From: Gemmatimonadales bacterium
GTDB lineage: Bacteria; Gemmatimonadota; Gemmatimonadetes; Gemmatimonadales; GWC2-71-9
DNA length: 64,000 nucleotides
Direction: 5' to 3'
Assembly: GCA_036500345.1 (NCBI GenBank)
Contig: DASYCE010000002.1
Span: 124,001 to 188,000, forward strand
Shown: piece after piece, positions 57,332 to 64,000 of the stretch
Numbering within the stretch: position 1 is the stretch's first letter
Layout: the number at the start of each line of letters is the position of its first letter
The notes under the pieces: model-generated
What the model saw: the letters and a program-made list of their open reading frames with translations, nothing else
The model's database searches: none
Told to the model about the DNA's origin: nothing
Position numbers and translations under genes: made by a program

Positions 57332-57360
57332 ACAATACGGTAATCGCACGTCGGCGTCAA
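57332..57360 (-). promoter_or_regulatory. Sigma-70-type promoter for rho
   Basis: On the minus strand TTGACG (57360-57355) and TATTGT (57337-57332) are separated by 17 bp, close to the -35/-10 consensus. Transcription would start near 57325, leaving a leader of ~154 nt. The -35 box is only 8 bp from the divergent protease start codon. Confidence 0.65.
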
Positions 57361-57368
57361 GTGATGGT

Positions 57369-58502
57369 GTGACCACGCCTGCAACGTATTACGCCACATG
57401 GCGCGAAATATCGCTGGCCGGGGATCGCGAGGTCATCGACGGGATCGTTGCCGACCGATACCTCGGCCCCTCCGCCGAACTTGCCGCGTTCCTCGACCGG
57501 TGGCCCGGCACCTGGTACTGGGGCGATGATGCGCGGACCCGCCTCGTCCTGATCCGGGGATCGGCCCCGGCCCGACCGGAGCGCTGGCTCTGGCACGGCG
57601 CGCTTCTTCTCCTGTTCATCGTCTGCACCCTGGGCGCGGGCGAGGTCGTCTCCGGCGCGATCCGACCCCCGGCCTATTCCGGAATCAGCGGTGCCCTGGC
57701 CGGCGCAGTCGATTTCGGACGCTTCGTGATTTCGGGAGGATGGCGGGTCCTGCTGCACGGCTGGGAGTTCGGGGTGCCGCTCCTCGGCATCCTGCTGGTG
57801 CACGAGCTGGGGCACTATTTCGCCGCCAAGCGATACAGCATCGACGTCTCGCCACCGTACTTCATCCCGGTTCCCCCGAACCTGTCGCCGATCGGCGGCC
57901 TCGGCGCCTTCATTCGCCTGCGAAGCCCGGTCTACGACCGGCGGCAGCTGCTCGATGTGGGCGCCGCGGGGCCGCTCGCGGGGTTCGTGATCGCGCTGGG
58001 CGTCCTGGTCTGGGGATTCACCATCTCCCACCGGTTCGACGTCGGAGCGACCGGCTCCCCGTCATTCATTCTCTTTGCGGGGAAGCCGATCCTGCTGGGT
58101 GACTCGATCCTCGTGCGCGGGCTCCGGAATTGGCTCGTACCCGGCACTGGATCGGTCCTCCTCTCGGCACCGGCATTTGCGGGATGGGTAGGGATGTTCA
58201 TCACCGGTCTCAACCTGCTGCCGCTCTCCCAGCTCGACGGGGGACACGTATTGTATGGTGTGGCAGGGAAGGCGCAGCGCCCGGTCGCGATCGTCGTGGC
58301 GGCGGCACTGGTGGTGCTTGGTACCCGCGCACCGATGTGGTATCTCTGGGCCGGACTTACCTTCGTGATTGGCGGCGGGCGGTGGAGTCACCCGGACGTG
58401 GTCATCCCGTCGCGCCCGGTGACGCGGTACGGTCGGTGGATCGCGCTGGCATCGCTTGCGGTGCTGATCCTGACCTTTGTCCCGGTGCCGTTCCGGAACT
58501 GA
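57369..58502 (+). CDS. Site-2 protease family intramembrane metalloprotease
   Basis: 377 residues from a GTG at 57369. An N-terminal cytoplasmic part of ~70 residues precedes about eight membrane helices. The zinc site is LLVHELGHYFAAK (HExxH) and the third ligand Asp is in PLSQLDGGHVLYG. S2P enzymes cut membrane-bound regulators or clear signal peptides. No PDZ domain is present. It may be cotranscribed with the small HisKA-like protein 11 bp downstream; a regulatory link between them is inference. Confidence 0.9.
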   Translation: MTTPATYYATWREISLAGDREVIDGIVADRYLGPSAELAAFLDRWPGTWYWGDDARTRLVLIRGSAPARPERWLWHGALLLLFIVCTLGAGEVVSGAIRPPAYSGISGALAGAVDFGRFVISGGWRVLLHGWEFGVPLLGILLVHELGHYFAAKRYSIDVSPPYFIPVPPNLSPIGGLGAFIRLRSPVYDRRQLLDVGAAGPLAGFVIALGVLVWGFTISHRFDVGATGSPSFILFAGKPILLGDSILVRGLRNWLVPGTGSVLLSAPAFAGWVGMFITGLNLLPLSQLDGGHVLYGVAGKAQRPVAIVVAAALVVLGTRAPMWYLWAGLTFVIGGGRWSHPDVVIPSRPVTRYGRWIALASLAVLILTFVPVPFRN

Positions 58503-58513
58503 AAGGACTGCGG

Positions 58514-58741
58514 ATGACTGACCTGGACGACATCGGCAACCTTCGCCACTCGCTGGCGAATCCCCTGTCATCGATCCTTGGAGAAGCCCAGCTCATTCTT
58601 GGCAGCGGCGTAACGCTCGACGAGGAAACCCGGCAGGGTGTCCAGGCGATCGAACAGCTGGCTTTGCGCATGAAGACGATCCTGCAGGACAGCCGCAGTC
58701 GCGGTGGGTCGGACGACGCGCGCCGAGAGGAAATCCGCTGA
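58514..58741 (+). CDS. Stand-alone HisKA-like (dimerisation/phosphoacceptor) mini-protein
   Basis: 75 residues. LRHSLANPLSSILGEAQLIL is a clear H-box of a histidine-kinase DHp domain, with the second helix LDEETRQGVQAIEQLALRMKTIL. There is no ATPase domain, so it cannot phosphorylate itself. It could be a phosphotransfer or dimerisation partner for another kinase, or a kinase fragment that kept a function. A GGACTG stretch 5' of the ATG is a weak ribosome site. It follows the site-2 protease gene by 11 bp. Confidence 0.7.
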   Translation: MTDLDDIGNLRHSLANPLSSILGEAQLILGSGVTLDEETRQGVQAIEQLALRMKTILQDSRSRGGSDDARREEIR

Positions 58742-58846
58742 CCCGGCGCCGAGCCGTGCACGAACCTTCCCGCTGACCGTCTCCGGTTGTTGCGCGACCC
58801 GCACCTGGTCGCACGCCTGTTCGCCGACCGGAAGATGGAAGGTTAC

Positions 58847-59005
58847 ATGTCCGTACATCACCGCACTCCTGTACTGGTTTCCCGTGGTCACGTTCATACC
58901 ACCGGGGCCCGCGATCTCCGCCGCAAGCTGGTGACGATGTCGGTCACCGCGATCTGTGCCGTCGCGCTGCTATTCGAAATGGTCGAAATCATCCGCCTGC
59001 ATTAG
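58847..59005 (+). CDS. Putative 52-residue membrane peptide
   Basis: ATG at 58847 with GGAAGG 5 bp upstream. The protein has a basic N-terminal half (RTPVLVSRGH, RDLRRKL) and one membrane helix near the end (VTMSVTAICAVALLFEMVEII). No family is recognised. The frame is open upstream but without coding character. It lies in a 315-bp gap between the HisKA-like gene and pgl that otherwise holds nothing I can identify. Confidence 0.4.
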   Translation: MSVHHRTPVLVSRGHVHTTGARDLRRKLVTMSVTAICAVALLFEMVEIIRLH

Positions 59006-59056
59006 CACGTGCCAACTCCCGGGTCGCTGGTATCGCGATCCGGCTATTCTTACCCC

Positions 59057-59758
59057 ATGACCACGATCGTGGTGGCGCCCGCGAACCAGTTTGCTGCAGT
59101 AGCGGCGCAACGCATCGGCGAGCTTGTCACGACGTCGATTGCGACCTCCGGGAATTGCCGGTTGGCACTCTCCGGGGGGTCGACACCCGGACCGGTGCTC
59201 GCCAAGGTGGCGACTGCCGAGATCGAGTGGGGGAAGGTTTCGGTCTACTTCGCGGACGAACGGGCGGTCCCGCCTGATGCCGGCGACAGCAACTACGGGA
59301 TGATCCGCCGGGTCTTCCTCGACCTGGTCCCGATCCCGGCGACATCGATCCACCGCATGGAAGCCGAGCGCACGGATCTTGACGCGGCGGCGCGCGACTA
59401 CGATCGGCTCCTTCCCCTCGCGCTCGATCTGCTGCTCCTCGGTGTCGGCCCAGACGGTCACACGGCGTCTCTCTTTCCGGAATCGCCCGCGCTGCACGAA
59501 TCCACGCGCCGGGTCATTGCGGCAGCACCGCCGCGGCCACCGATCGCGCCACAGGTGGCTCGGCTCACGATCACCCCCCCGGTGATCGCCGCTGCCCGTA
59601 CCGTCGCGGTACTGGTTGCGGGGAGCGACAAGGCTGCGGTAGTTGCCGCAGTCCTTGGCAAGACAGATGGCGGGCGGTTCCCCGCGGCGCTGGCACGGGA
59701 CGGTCTGTGGATTCTCGACCGCGACGCCGCGGCACACTTGCAACCAGAGGATACCTGA
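59057..59758 (+). CDS. pgl: 6-phosphogluconolactonase
   Basis: 233 residues from the ATG at 59057. DevB/SOL-type features are LALSGGSTPGPVLAKV, VSVYFADERAVPPD, SNYGMIRRVFLD, LLLGVGPDGHTASLFP. It hydrolyses 6-phosphogluconolactone in the oxidative pentose-phosphate pathway. The next two genes encode the flanking steps (gnd 3 bp away, then zwf), so this is a complete oxidative-branch operon. Confidence 0.94.
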   Translation: MTTIVVAPANQFAAVAAQRIGELVTTSIATSGNCRLALSGGSTPGPVLAKVATAEIEWGKVSVYFADERAVPPDAGDSNYGMIRRVFLDLVPIPATSIHRMEAERTDLDAAARDYDRLLPLALDLLLLGVGPDGHTASLFPESPALHESTRRVIAAAPPRPPIAPQVARLTITPPVIAAARTVAVLVAGSDKAAVVAAVLGKTDGGRFPAALARDGLWILDRDAAAHLQPEDT

Positions 59759-59761
59759 ACC

Positions 59762-60664
59762 ATGCGCATGGCGATGATCGGTCTCGGCAAGATGGGCGGG
59801 AACATGACCGAGCGATTGATTCGCGGCGGCCATCAGGTCGTCGTCTACGATCGGAGTCCCGAAGCGATCGCCGCGGCGTCGGCCAGGGGCGCCACCGGGG
59901 CGCGTGACCTCGACGATGTCGTGGCGCAACTCGCGGCGCCGCGGGTGGTCTGGGTGATGGTCCCCGCCGGCGATCCGACCGAGCAGACGATCAACGCGAT
60001 CGCCGACCGGCTGCAACCCGGGGACATCATCATCGATGGCGGCAACTCGAACTTCCGCGATTCGATGCGCCGAGCCGACGCGTTGCGGGGGCGGTCGATC
60101 GAGTTCATCGATGCCGGGACGAGCGGCGGGGTCTGGGGTCTCGCCAACGGATACTGCCTCATGGTCGGTGGATCGGAATCGGCGTGCACCACGTGCGAGC
60201 CGATCTTCCGGACCCTCGCTCCTGAAAACGGGTATGCGCGGATGGGACCGCCGGGATCGGGACACTACGTCAAGATGGTCCACAACGGGATCGAATACGG
60301 CCTGCTCCAGGCCTACGCGGAGGGATACGAAATCCTGCATGCGTCGAAGGAATTCCCGTCGCTCGATCTGCACCGGATCGCAGGACTCTGGAACCAGGGA
60401 AGCGTGGTCCGGTCATGGCTCAACGAATTGGCGGAGCAGGCATTCGCCAAGGGGAATGATCTCTCCGGGCTGCGCGGGTATGTCGATGACTCCGGCGAGG
60501 GCCGCTGGACCGTTGCCGAAGCAATCGCGCTCGACGTTCCCGCGCCGGTCATCACGGCGTCGCTCCTGGCGCGGTTGCGGTCGCGGCAGGCGGAGTCGTT
60601 CTCGGCCAAGGTGATTGCCGCGCTGCGCAATGAGTTCGGCGGCCACGCGGTCAAGCACACATGA
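59762..60664 (+). CDS. gnd: 6-phosphogluconate dehydrogenase (decarboxylating), short type
   Basis: 300 residues, the short class often assigned NAD preference. Motifs are MIGLGKMGGNMTERL, IIDGGNSNFRDSMRR, DAGTSGGVWGLANGYCLMVGG (split), and the catalytic KMVHNGIEYGLLQAYAEG. The substrate-binding DDSGEGRWT is near the C-terminus. It makes ribulose-5-phosphate, CO2 and reduced cofactor. The stop overlaps the zwf ATG by 4 bp. Confidence 0.94.
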   Translation: MRMAMIGLGKMGGNMTERLIRGGHQVVVYDRSPEAIAAASARGATGARDLDDVVAQLAAPRVVWVMVPAGDPTEQTINAIADRLQPGDIIIDGGNSNFRDSMRRADALRGRSIEFIDAGTSGGVWGLANGYCLMVGGSESACTTCEPIFRTLAPENGYARMGPPGSGHYVKMVHNGIEYGLLQAYAEGYEILHASKEFPSLDLHRIAGLWNQGSVVRSWLNELAEQAFAKGNDLSGLRGYVDDSGEGRWTVAEAIALDVPAPVITASLLARLRSRQAESFSAKVIAALRNEFGGHAVKHT

Positions 60665-62229
60665 CGGCGCCGATCACGACACCCGTCAAGATCACCGGCG
60701 AGTTCCCGGTGCAGCGACCGGCGATGCCCAAGCCGGGGCGCTGCGTGGTCGTCATCCTCGGCGGCGGCGGCGATCTGGCGCATCGCAAGCTGTTGCCGGC
60801 GCTCTTCCATCTCTATCTCGACGGCGGCCTCCCCGACGAATTCGCCATCGTCGGTGTCGACCGAGCCAGCAGCAGCAGCGACGATGCCTACCGGGAGCTG
60901 GTCGCCGCGGCGCTCAGGGAAACCGGGATCGATGCGGCGTCGCTGGCTCGCGGATGGCCCGAGTTCGGCAAGCGACTCTTCTACATCTCGGCCGATCTGG
61001 GAAGTGCCGACGGATACGCGCAGCTCCGCACCGCCCTCGAACCGATCAATCAGACGGTCCCCGAGCTCGAGGGCCATCTTTTTCATCTGGCGTTGCCGCC
61101 GTCGTTGTACCTGCCGGTGATCCGCCAGCTCGCCGCGTCGGGATTGCTGCCCAAGCAGCGCGATCCCGCCGAACGTCCCTGGACGCGCGTCGTGATCGAG
61201 AAGCCGTTCGGTCACGACGGCCCCAGTGCACATGCGCTGCAGCGCGGCGCCCGGCGCGTAATGGCGGAATTCCAGCTCTATCGCATCGATCATTACCTCG
61301 GCAAGGAGACGGTGCAGAACCTCCTCGTGCTGCGGTTTGCCAATTCGATTTTCGAGACGGTGTGGAACCGGCACTACATCGAGCAGGTGCAGATCACCGC
61401 GAGCGAAGCGATCGGCGTCGAGCACCGCGGCAAGTACTACGAGGAAGCGGGAATCGTCCGCGACATGTTCCAGAATCACCTTCTTCAGTTGCTTGCGCTG
61501 ACCGCGATGGAGCCGCCGACCACGTTCGCCTCCGATTCGGTGCGCGACGAGAAGCTCAAGGTTCTCCGTGCCATTCATCCGATCGAGCCCGGCGCCGCGG
61601 TGCGCGGCCAGTACGGTCCGGGGCGCGTCGACGGCGCCGACGTGATCGGGTACCGGCAGGAAGAGCATGTGGCACCGCACTCCCAGACCCCGACGTACGC
61701 CGCGGTACATTTCAACGTCGACAACTGGCGCTGGCAGGGGGTGCCGTTTCTCGTCCGGGCGGGGAAACGTCTCGCCACCAGCGGCACCGAGATCGCGATC
61801 CGCTTCCGCTGTCCGCCGCTGATGCTCTTTCCTGCGGAGGACGGCGAGCGACTCGAGCCCAACGTGCTGGTGGCGCGCATCCAGCCGCGCGAGGGGATCT
61901 CGCTGCGGTTCGACGTGAAGGTTCCCGGCATGGCAATGCAGGCGCGCTCGGTCGAGATGGACTTTGCCTACGCCGAAGCGTTCGGCACCGAAGAGCACGA
62001 CGCCTACGAGACGCTGCTCCTCGACGCAATGCTCGGCGACCAGACGCACTTCATGCGCAGTGACGAAGTCGAAGCGGCGTGGGCGATCGTCGACCCGCTC
62101 CTGGCCTACTGGGAAGCACAGCCGCCGGAGCGGTTCCCGAATTATGCAGCGGGGAGCGCCGGTCCCGCGGCAGCCGACGACCTGATCAAGCACGCCGGCG
62201 GCGTGTGGCGGCCGATGGGCGGGCCATAG
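60661..62229 (+). CDS. zwf: Glucose-6-phosphate 1-dehydrogenase
   Basis: 522 residues. The nucleotide-binding motif is LGGGGDLAHRKLLPALF (the family usually has GASGDL). VIEKPFGHD and the active-site RIDHYLGKETVQN are intact, and the C-terminal domain shows YAEAFGTEEHDAYETLLLD. It oxidises glucose-6-phosphate to the lactone used by Pgl. Placed last of the pgl-gnd-zwf operon. Confidence 0.95.
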   Translation: MTAPITTPVKITGEFPVQRPAMPKPGRCVVVILGGGGDLAHRKLLPALFHLYLDGGLPDEFAIVGVDRASSSSDDAYRELVAAALRETGIDAASLARGWPEFGKRLFYISADLGSADGYAQLRTALEPINQTVPELEGHLFHLALPPSLYLPVIRQLAASGLLPKQRDPAERPWTRVVIEKPFGHDGPSAHALQRGARRVMAEFQLYRIDHYLGKETVQNLLVLRFANSIFETVWNRHYIEQVQITASEAIGVEHRGKYYEEAGIVRDMFQNHLLQLLALTAMEPPTTFASDSVRDEKLKVLRAIHPIEPGAAVRGQYGPGRVDGADVIGYRQEEHVAPHSQTPTYAAVHFNVDNWRWQGVPFLVRAGKRLATSGTEIAIRFRCPPLMLFPAEDGERLEPNVLVARIQPREGISLRFDVKVPGMAMQARSVEMDFAYAEAFGTEEHDAYETLLLDAMLGDQTHFMRSDEVEAAWAIVDPLLAYWEAQPPERFPNYAAGSAGPAAADDLIKHAGGVWRPMGGP

Positions 62230-62268
62230 CAGCATCACCGCGGGCGACATCGAATCAACGAGGAGTGC

Positions 62269-63429
62269 GTGACCTTTCGAGGTGACACCGTCCGCGCCGC
62301 CGTGCTCGACGGCGCCAACGCCGATCCACGCGTCGTGGAATTCGGGGCCCCAACGCTGACCCCGGGCTCGGCGCTTCTCGCCACGCGATACTCCGAGGTC
62401 TGCGGCACCGACGTGCACATCTGGCGCGGACGAATGCCGGGTGTCCGCTTTCCGATGATTCCCGGCCACGTGTCGGTGGGTGTCCTTGCGGCCTCAAGCC
62501 GCAAACTCACCGACATCGACGGCAAGCCGTTCCGCGACGGCGACGTGGTGACTTTTCTCGACGTCCACGAGACCTGCAACCACTGTTTCCAGTGCCTCGT
62601 CGCCAAGAACACGACGCGGTGCCCGCACCGCCGCGTCTACGGGATCACCTACGGCGTGGAAGACGGCTTGCTGGGCGGCTGGTCCGAAGTGATCTGGATC
62701 AAGCCCGGCGTCAAACTGGTGCGCATGCCACCCGAACTTGATCCGGAGACATTCATCGGCGGAGGGTGCGGGCTCGTCACTGCGATTCACGCGATGGATC
62801 GCGCCGACGTACGCCTTGGCCAGTCAGTCGTGGTCCTCGGCGCAGGACCGGTGGGACAGTCGATCACCGCGCTCTCGTCGCTCTCGGGCGCGGGGCAGGT
62901 CGTGACGGTCGGCGATCCCGCCGCGCGGCTCGACTTCGCACGGCGGATGGGCGCAACCGACACGATCGGCCTCGATACGCCGCCACCGGAGCGCGCGGCG
63001 CAGGTTCGACGGTTGACCGGCGGCCGCGGCGCAGATGTGGTGATTGAAGCGACCGGCGCACCGGACGCCGTCTCGCAAGCGCTCGACCTGGTGCGCGACG
63101 GTGGCCGGGTCGTGGTCTGCGGCCAGTACGCCGACAACGGCGATACCGCCATCAACCCCCATCGGCAGATCAATCGCAAGCAGGTCGAGGTCCGCGGGGT
63201 GTGGGGTTCGGACTATTCACACTTTCATCGTGCGGTCGCACTTGCCGCGCGCTTTGGCGACCGGATTCCGTGGCGCGACCAGGTCAGCGGCGGCTACCCG
63301 CTCGAGCGCGTGAAGGACGCGCTCGAAGCGGTCGAAGCGGGAGGTGTTCTGAAGGCGCTGGTGGTCCCTGGGCGCGCGGAGCGCGCCGCCGTCAGCGCGC
63401 CTGGTAAAGGGCGGGGAACTCCTGCTTGA
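62269..63429 (+). CDS. Zinc-dependent alcohol dehydrogenase family protein
   Basis: 386 residues from a GTG at 62269 with AGGAG just upstream. The catalytic zinc Cys is in EVCGTDVHIWRG. The second motif, normally GHE, reads GHVSVG, so the usual Glu is absent. The structural-zinc stretch CNHCFQC...RCPH is present. The Rossmann fold shows VVLGAGPVGQSI and DVVIEATGAPDAV. Substrate is unknown. It follows zwf by 39 bp and overlaps the convergent msrA end by 38 bp. Confidence 0.85.
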   Translation: MTFRGDTVRAAVLDGANADPRVVEFGAPTLTPGSALLATRYSEVCGTDVHIWRGRMPGVRFPMIPGHVSVGVLAASSRKLTDIDGKPFRDGDVVTFLDVHETCNHCFQCLVAKNTTRCPHRRVYGITYGVEDGLLGGWSEVIWIKPGVKLVRMPPELDPETFIGGGCGLVTAIHAMDRADVRLGQSVVVLGAGPVGQSITALSSLSGAGQVVTVGDPAARLDFARRMGATDTIGLDTPPPERAAQVRRLTGGRGADVVIEATGAPDAVSQALDLVRDGGRVVVCGQYADNGDTAINPHRQINRKQVEVRGVWGSDYSHFHRAVALAARFGDRIPWRDQVSGGYPLERVKDALEAVEAGGVLKALVVPGRAERAAVSAPGKGRGTPA

Positions 63430-64000
63430 GGTGCTCGACCTTCGGCTTGTCGTTGATCACGATGTAGGGATAGGTCGGATTCTTGTCGTAGAAGTTCTGG
63501 TGGTACCCCTCAGCCGGATAGAACGCGGTGAATTGCATCACCTGCGTCACGATCGGGTGTGAATAGGTCTTCGCCTGCGTGGCGCGCGCAATGTACGCGT
63601 CAGCGGCCTGCTTCTGCGCGGGGGTGCGAAAGAAAATTGCCGACCGGTACTGCGTCCCCTCGTCGGGTCCCTGCCGGTTGAGCTCGGTCGGATCGTGCGC
63701 CACCGTGAAGAACACCTGCAGCAATTGGTCGTAGCTGACGCGCGCGGGATCGTAGACCACCTGCACTGATTCGGCGTGCCCGGTGGTTCCAGTGCTTACC
63801 TCTTCGTAACTCGGACGGGTGAGGTGACCCCCGGAGTATCCCGACGTCGCACTGATCACGCCCTTCACCCGGGCGAAGACCGCCTGGATTCCCCAGAAGC
63901 AGCCCCCGGCAAAGACCGCGGTATCAGCCGCGGTGACGGGCGATGCGGCGGCGGGGCGCGCGGTTGCGGCGGCGAGAAGGACGGCAAGGGCAATCGCAGG
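63392..64000 (-). CDS. msrA: Peptide-methionine (S)-S-oxide reductase, exported, start beyond window
   Basis: 202 residues are visible; the frame runs to the window edge, so the start codon is missing. The catalytic GCFWG is read from 63913 toward 63899 in frame, with GYSGGHLTRPSYEEVSTG and TQYRSAIFF following. YHQNFYDKNP is near the C-terminus. Upstream of the enzyme lies a hydrophobic stretch AIALAVLLAAATARPAAA, a likely signal peptide, so this MsrA is probably periplasmic. It repairs oxidised methionine. An internal GTG at 63868 is not the real start because it would drop the active site. Confidence 0.93.
   Translation of the reverse strand, partial: PAIALAVLLAAATARPAAASPVTAADTAVFAGGCFWGIQAVFARVKGVISATSGYSGGHLTRPSYEEVSTGTTGHAESVQVVYDPARVSYDQLLQVFFTVAHDPTELNRQGPDEGTQYRSAIFFRTPAQKQAADAYIARATQAKTYSHPIVTQVMQFTAFYPAEGYHQNFYDKNPTYPYIVINDKPKVEHLKQEFPALYQAR

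Noticed and set aside
60313-62469. 718-codon open frame on the minus strand opposite zwf and gnd
   Set aside because: It is antisense to two clear enzymes, lacks domain motifs, and is Arg/His-rich as expected from GC-rich complementary frames.

Overview
The window is high-GC bacterial DNA with short intergenic gaps and many 4-base ATGA/GTGA gene overlaps. Oar-like TonB receptors, an exosortase with PEP-CTERM proteins, sigma-54 regulators and Lys/Ala/Arg/Gly repeat peptides fit a Gram-negative soil-type bacterium; Gemmatimonadota is my best guess (inference, no marker gene is present). No tRNA, rRNA, CRISPR array, insertion sequence or prophage was seen.

Layout. 1-3.6 kb (minus): an outer-membrane protein cut by the window edge, an NtrC-type regulator and its membrane histidine kinase. 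3.6-7.9 kb (plus): an Oar-like TonB receptor and a lipoprotein. 7.9-16 kb (minus, except a small lipoprotein at 11.5 kb): VanZ-like protein, three glycosyltransferases, an endonuclease/phosphatase-fold protein and two tandem PEP-CTERM proteins. 16.1-20.7 kb (plus): a 1551-residue subtilase with about ten tandem Ig-like repeats. 20.8-30.9 kb (minus): a tightly packed nine-gene glycan operon (glycosyltransferases, methyltransferase, CapK-like ligase, Wzy/ligase, deacetylase-like protein, PP-loop ATPase). 31-38.6 kb: EpsI, exosortase, initiating sugar-phosphate transferase and export protein in one operon; a response regulator with a degenerate GGDEF domain; and a Wzc-type chain-length kinase. 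38.8-41.4 kb: a second sigma-54 activator and a soluble histidine kinase. 41.6-48 kb (plus): NYN/LOTUS protein, alkyladenine glycosylase, GMC oxidoreductase, polysaccharide deacetylase, glycosyltransferase and epimerase. 48-64 kb is mostly housekeeping: Kbl/Tdh, RlmI, ThiE, MltG, RuvX, Rho, site-2 protease, a pentose-phosphate operon (pgl-gnd-zwf), an alcohol dehydrogenase and MsrA (cut by the edge).

How it works together. The central system is an exopolysaccharide plus exosortase/PEP-CTERM surface locus. Glycan genes build and polymerise a polysaccharide; the Wza/Wzc-like pair exports it; the exosortase processes the PEP-CTERM proteins. Reading the intergenic DNA by eye, I find sigma-54 (-24/-12) promoter candidates in front of most of these units. 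A recurring palindrome, GTTGCG-N4-CGCAAC, lies upstream of several of them, and variants lie beside the gene for the second sigma-54 activator. This suggests one enhancer-controlled regulon. A candidate cyclic-di-GMP-I riboswitch at 11.36-11.46 kb and the degenerate GGDEF protein tie the locus to c-di-GMP signalling. No Wzx-type flippase was recognised.
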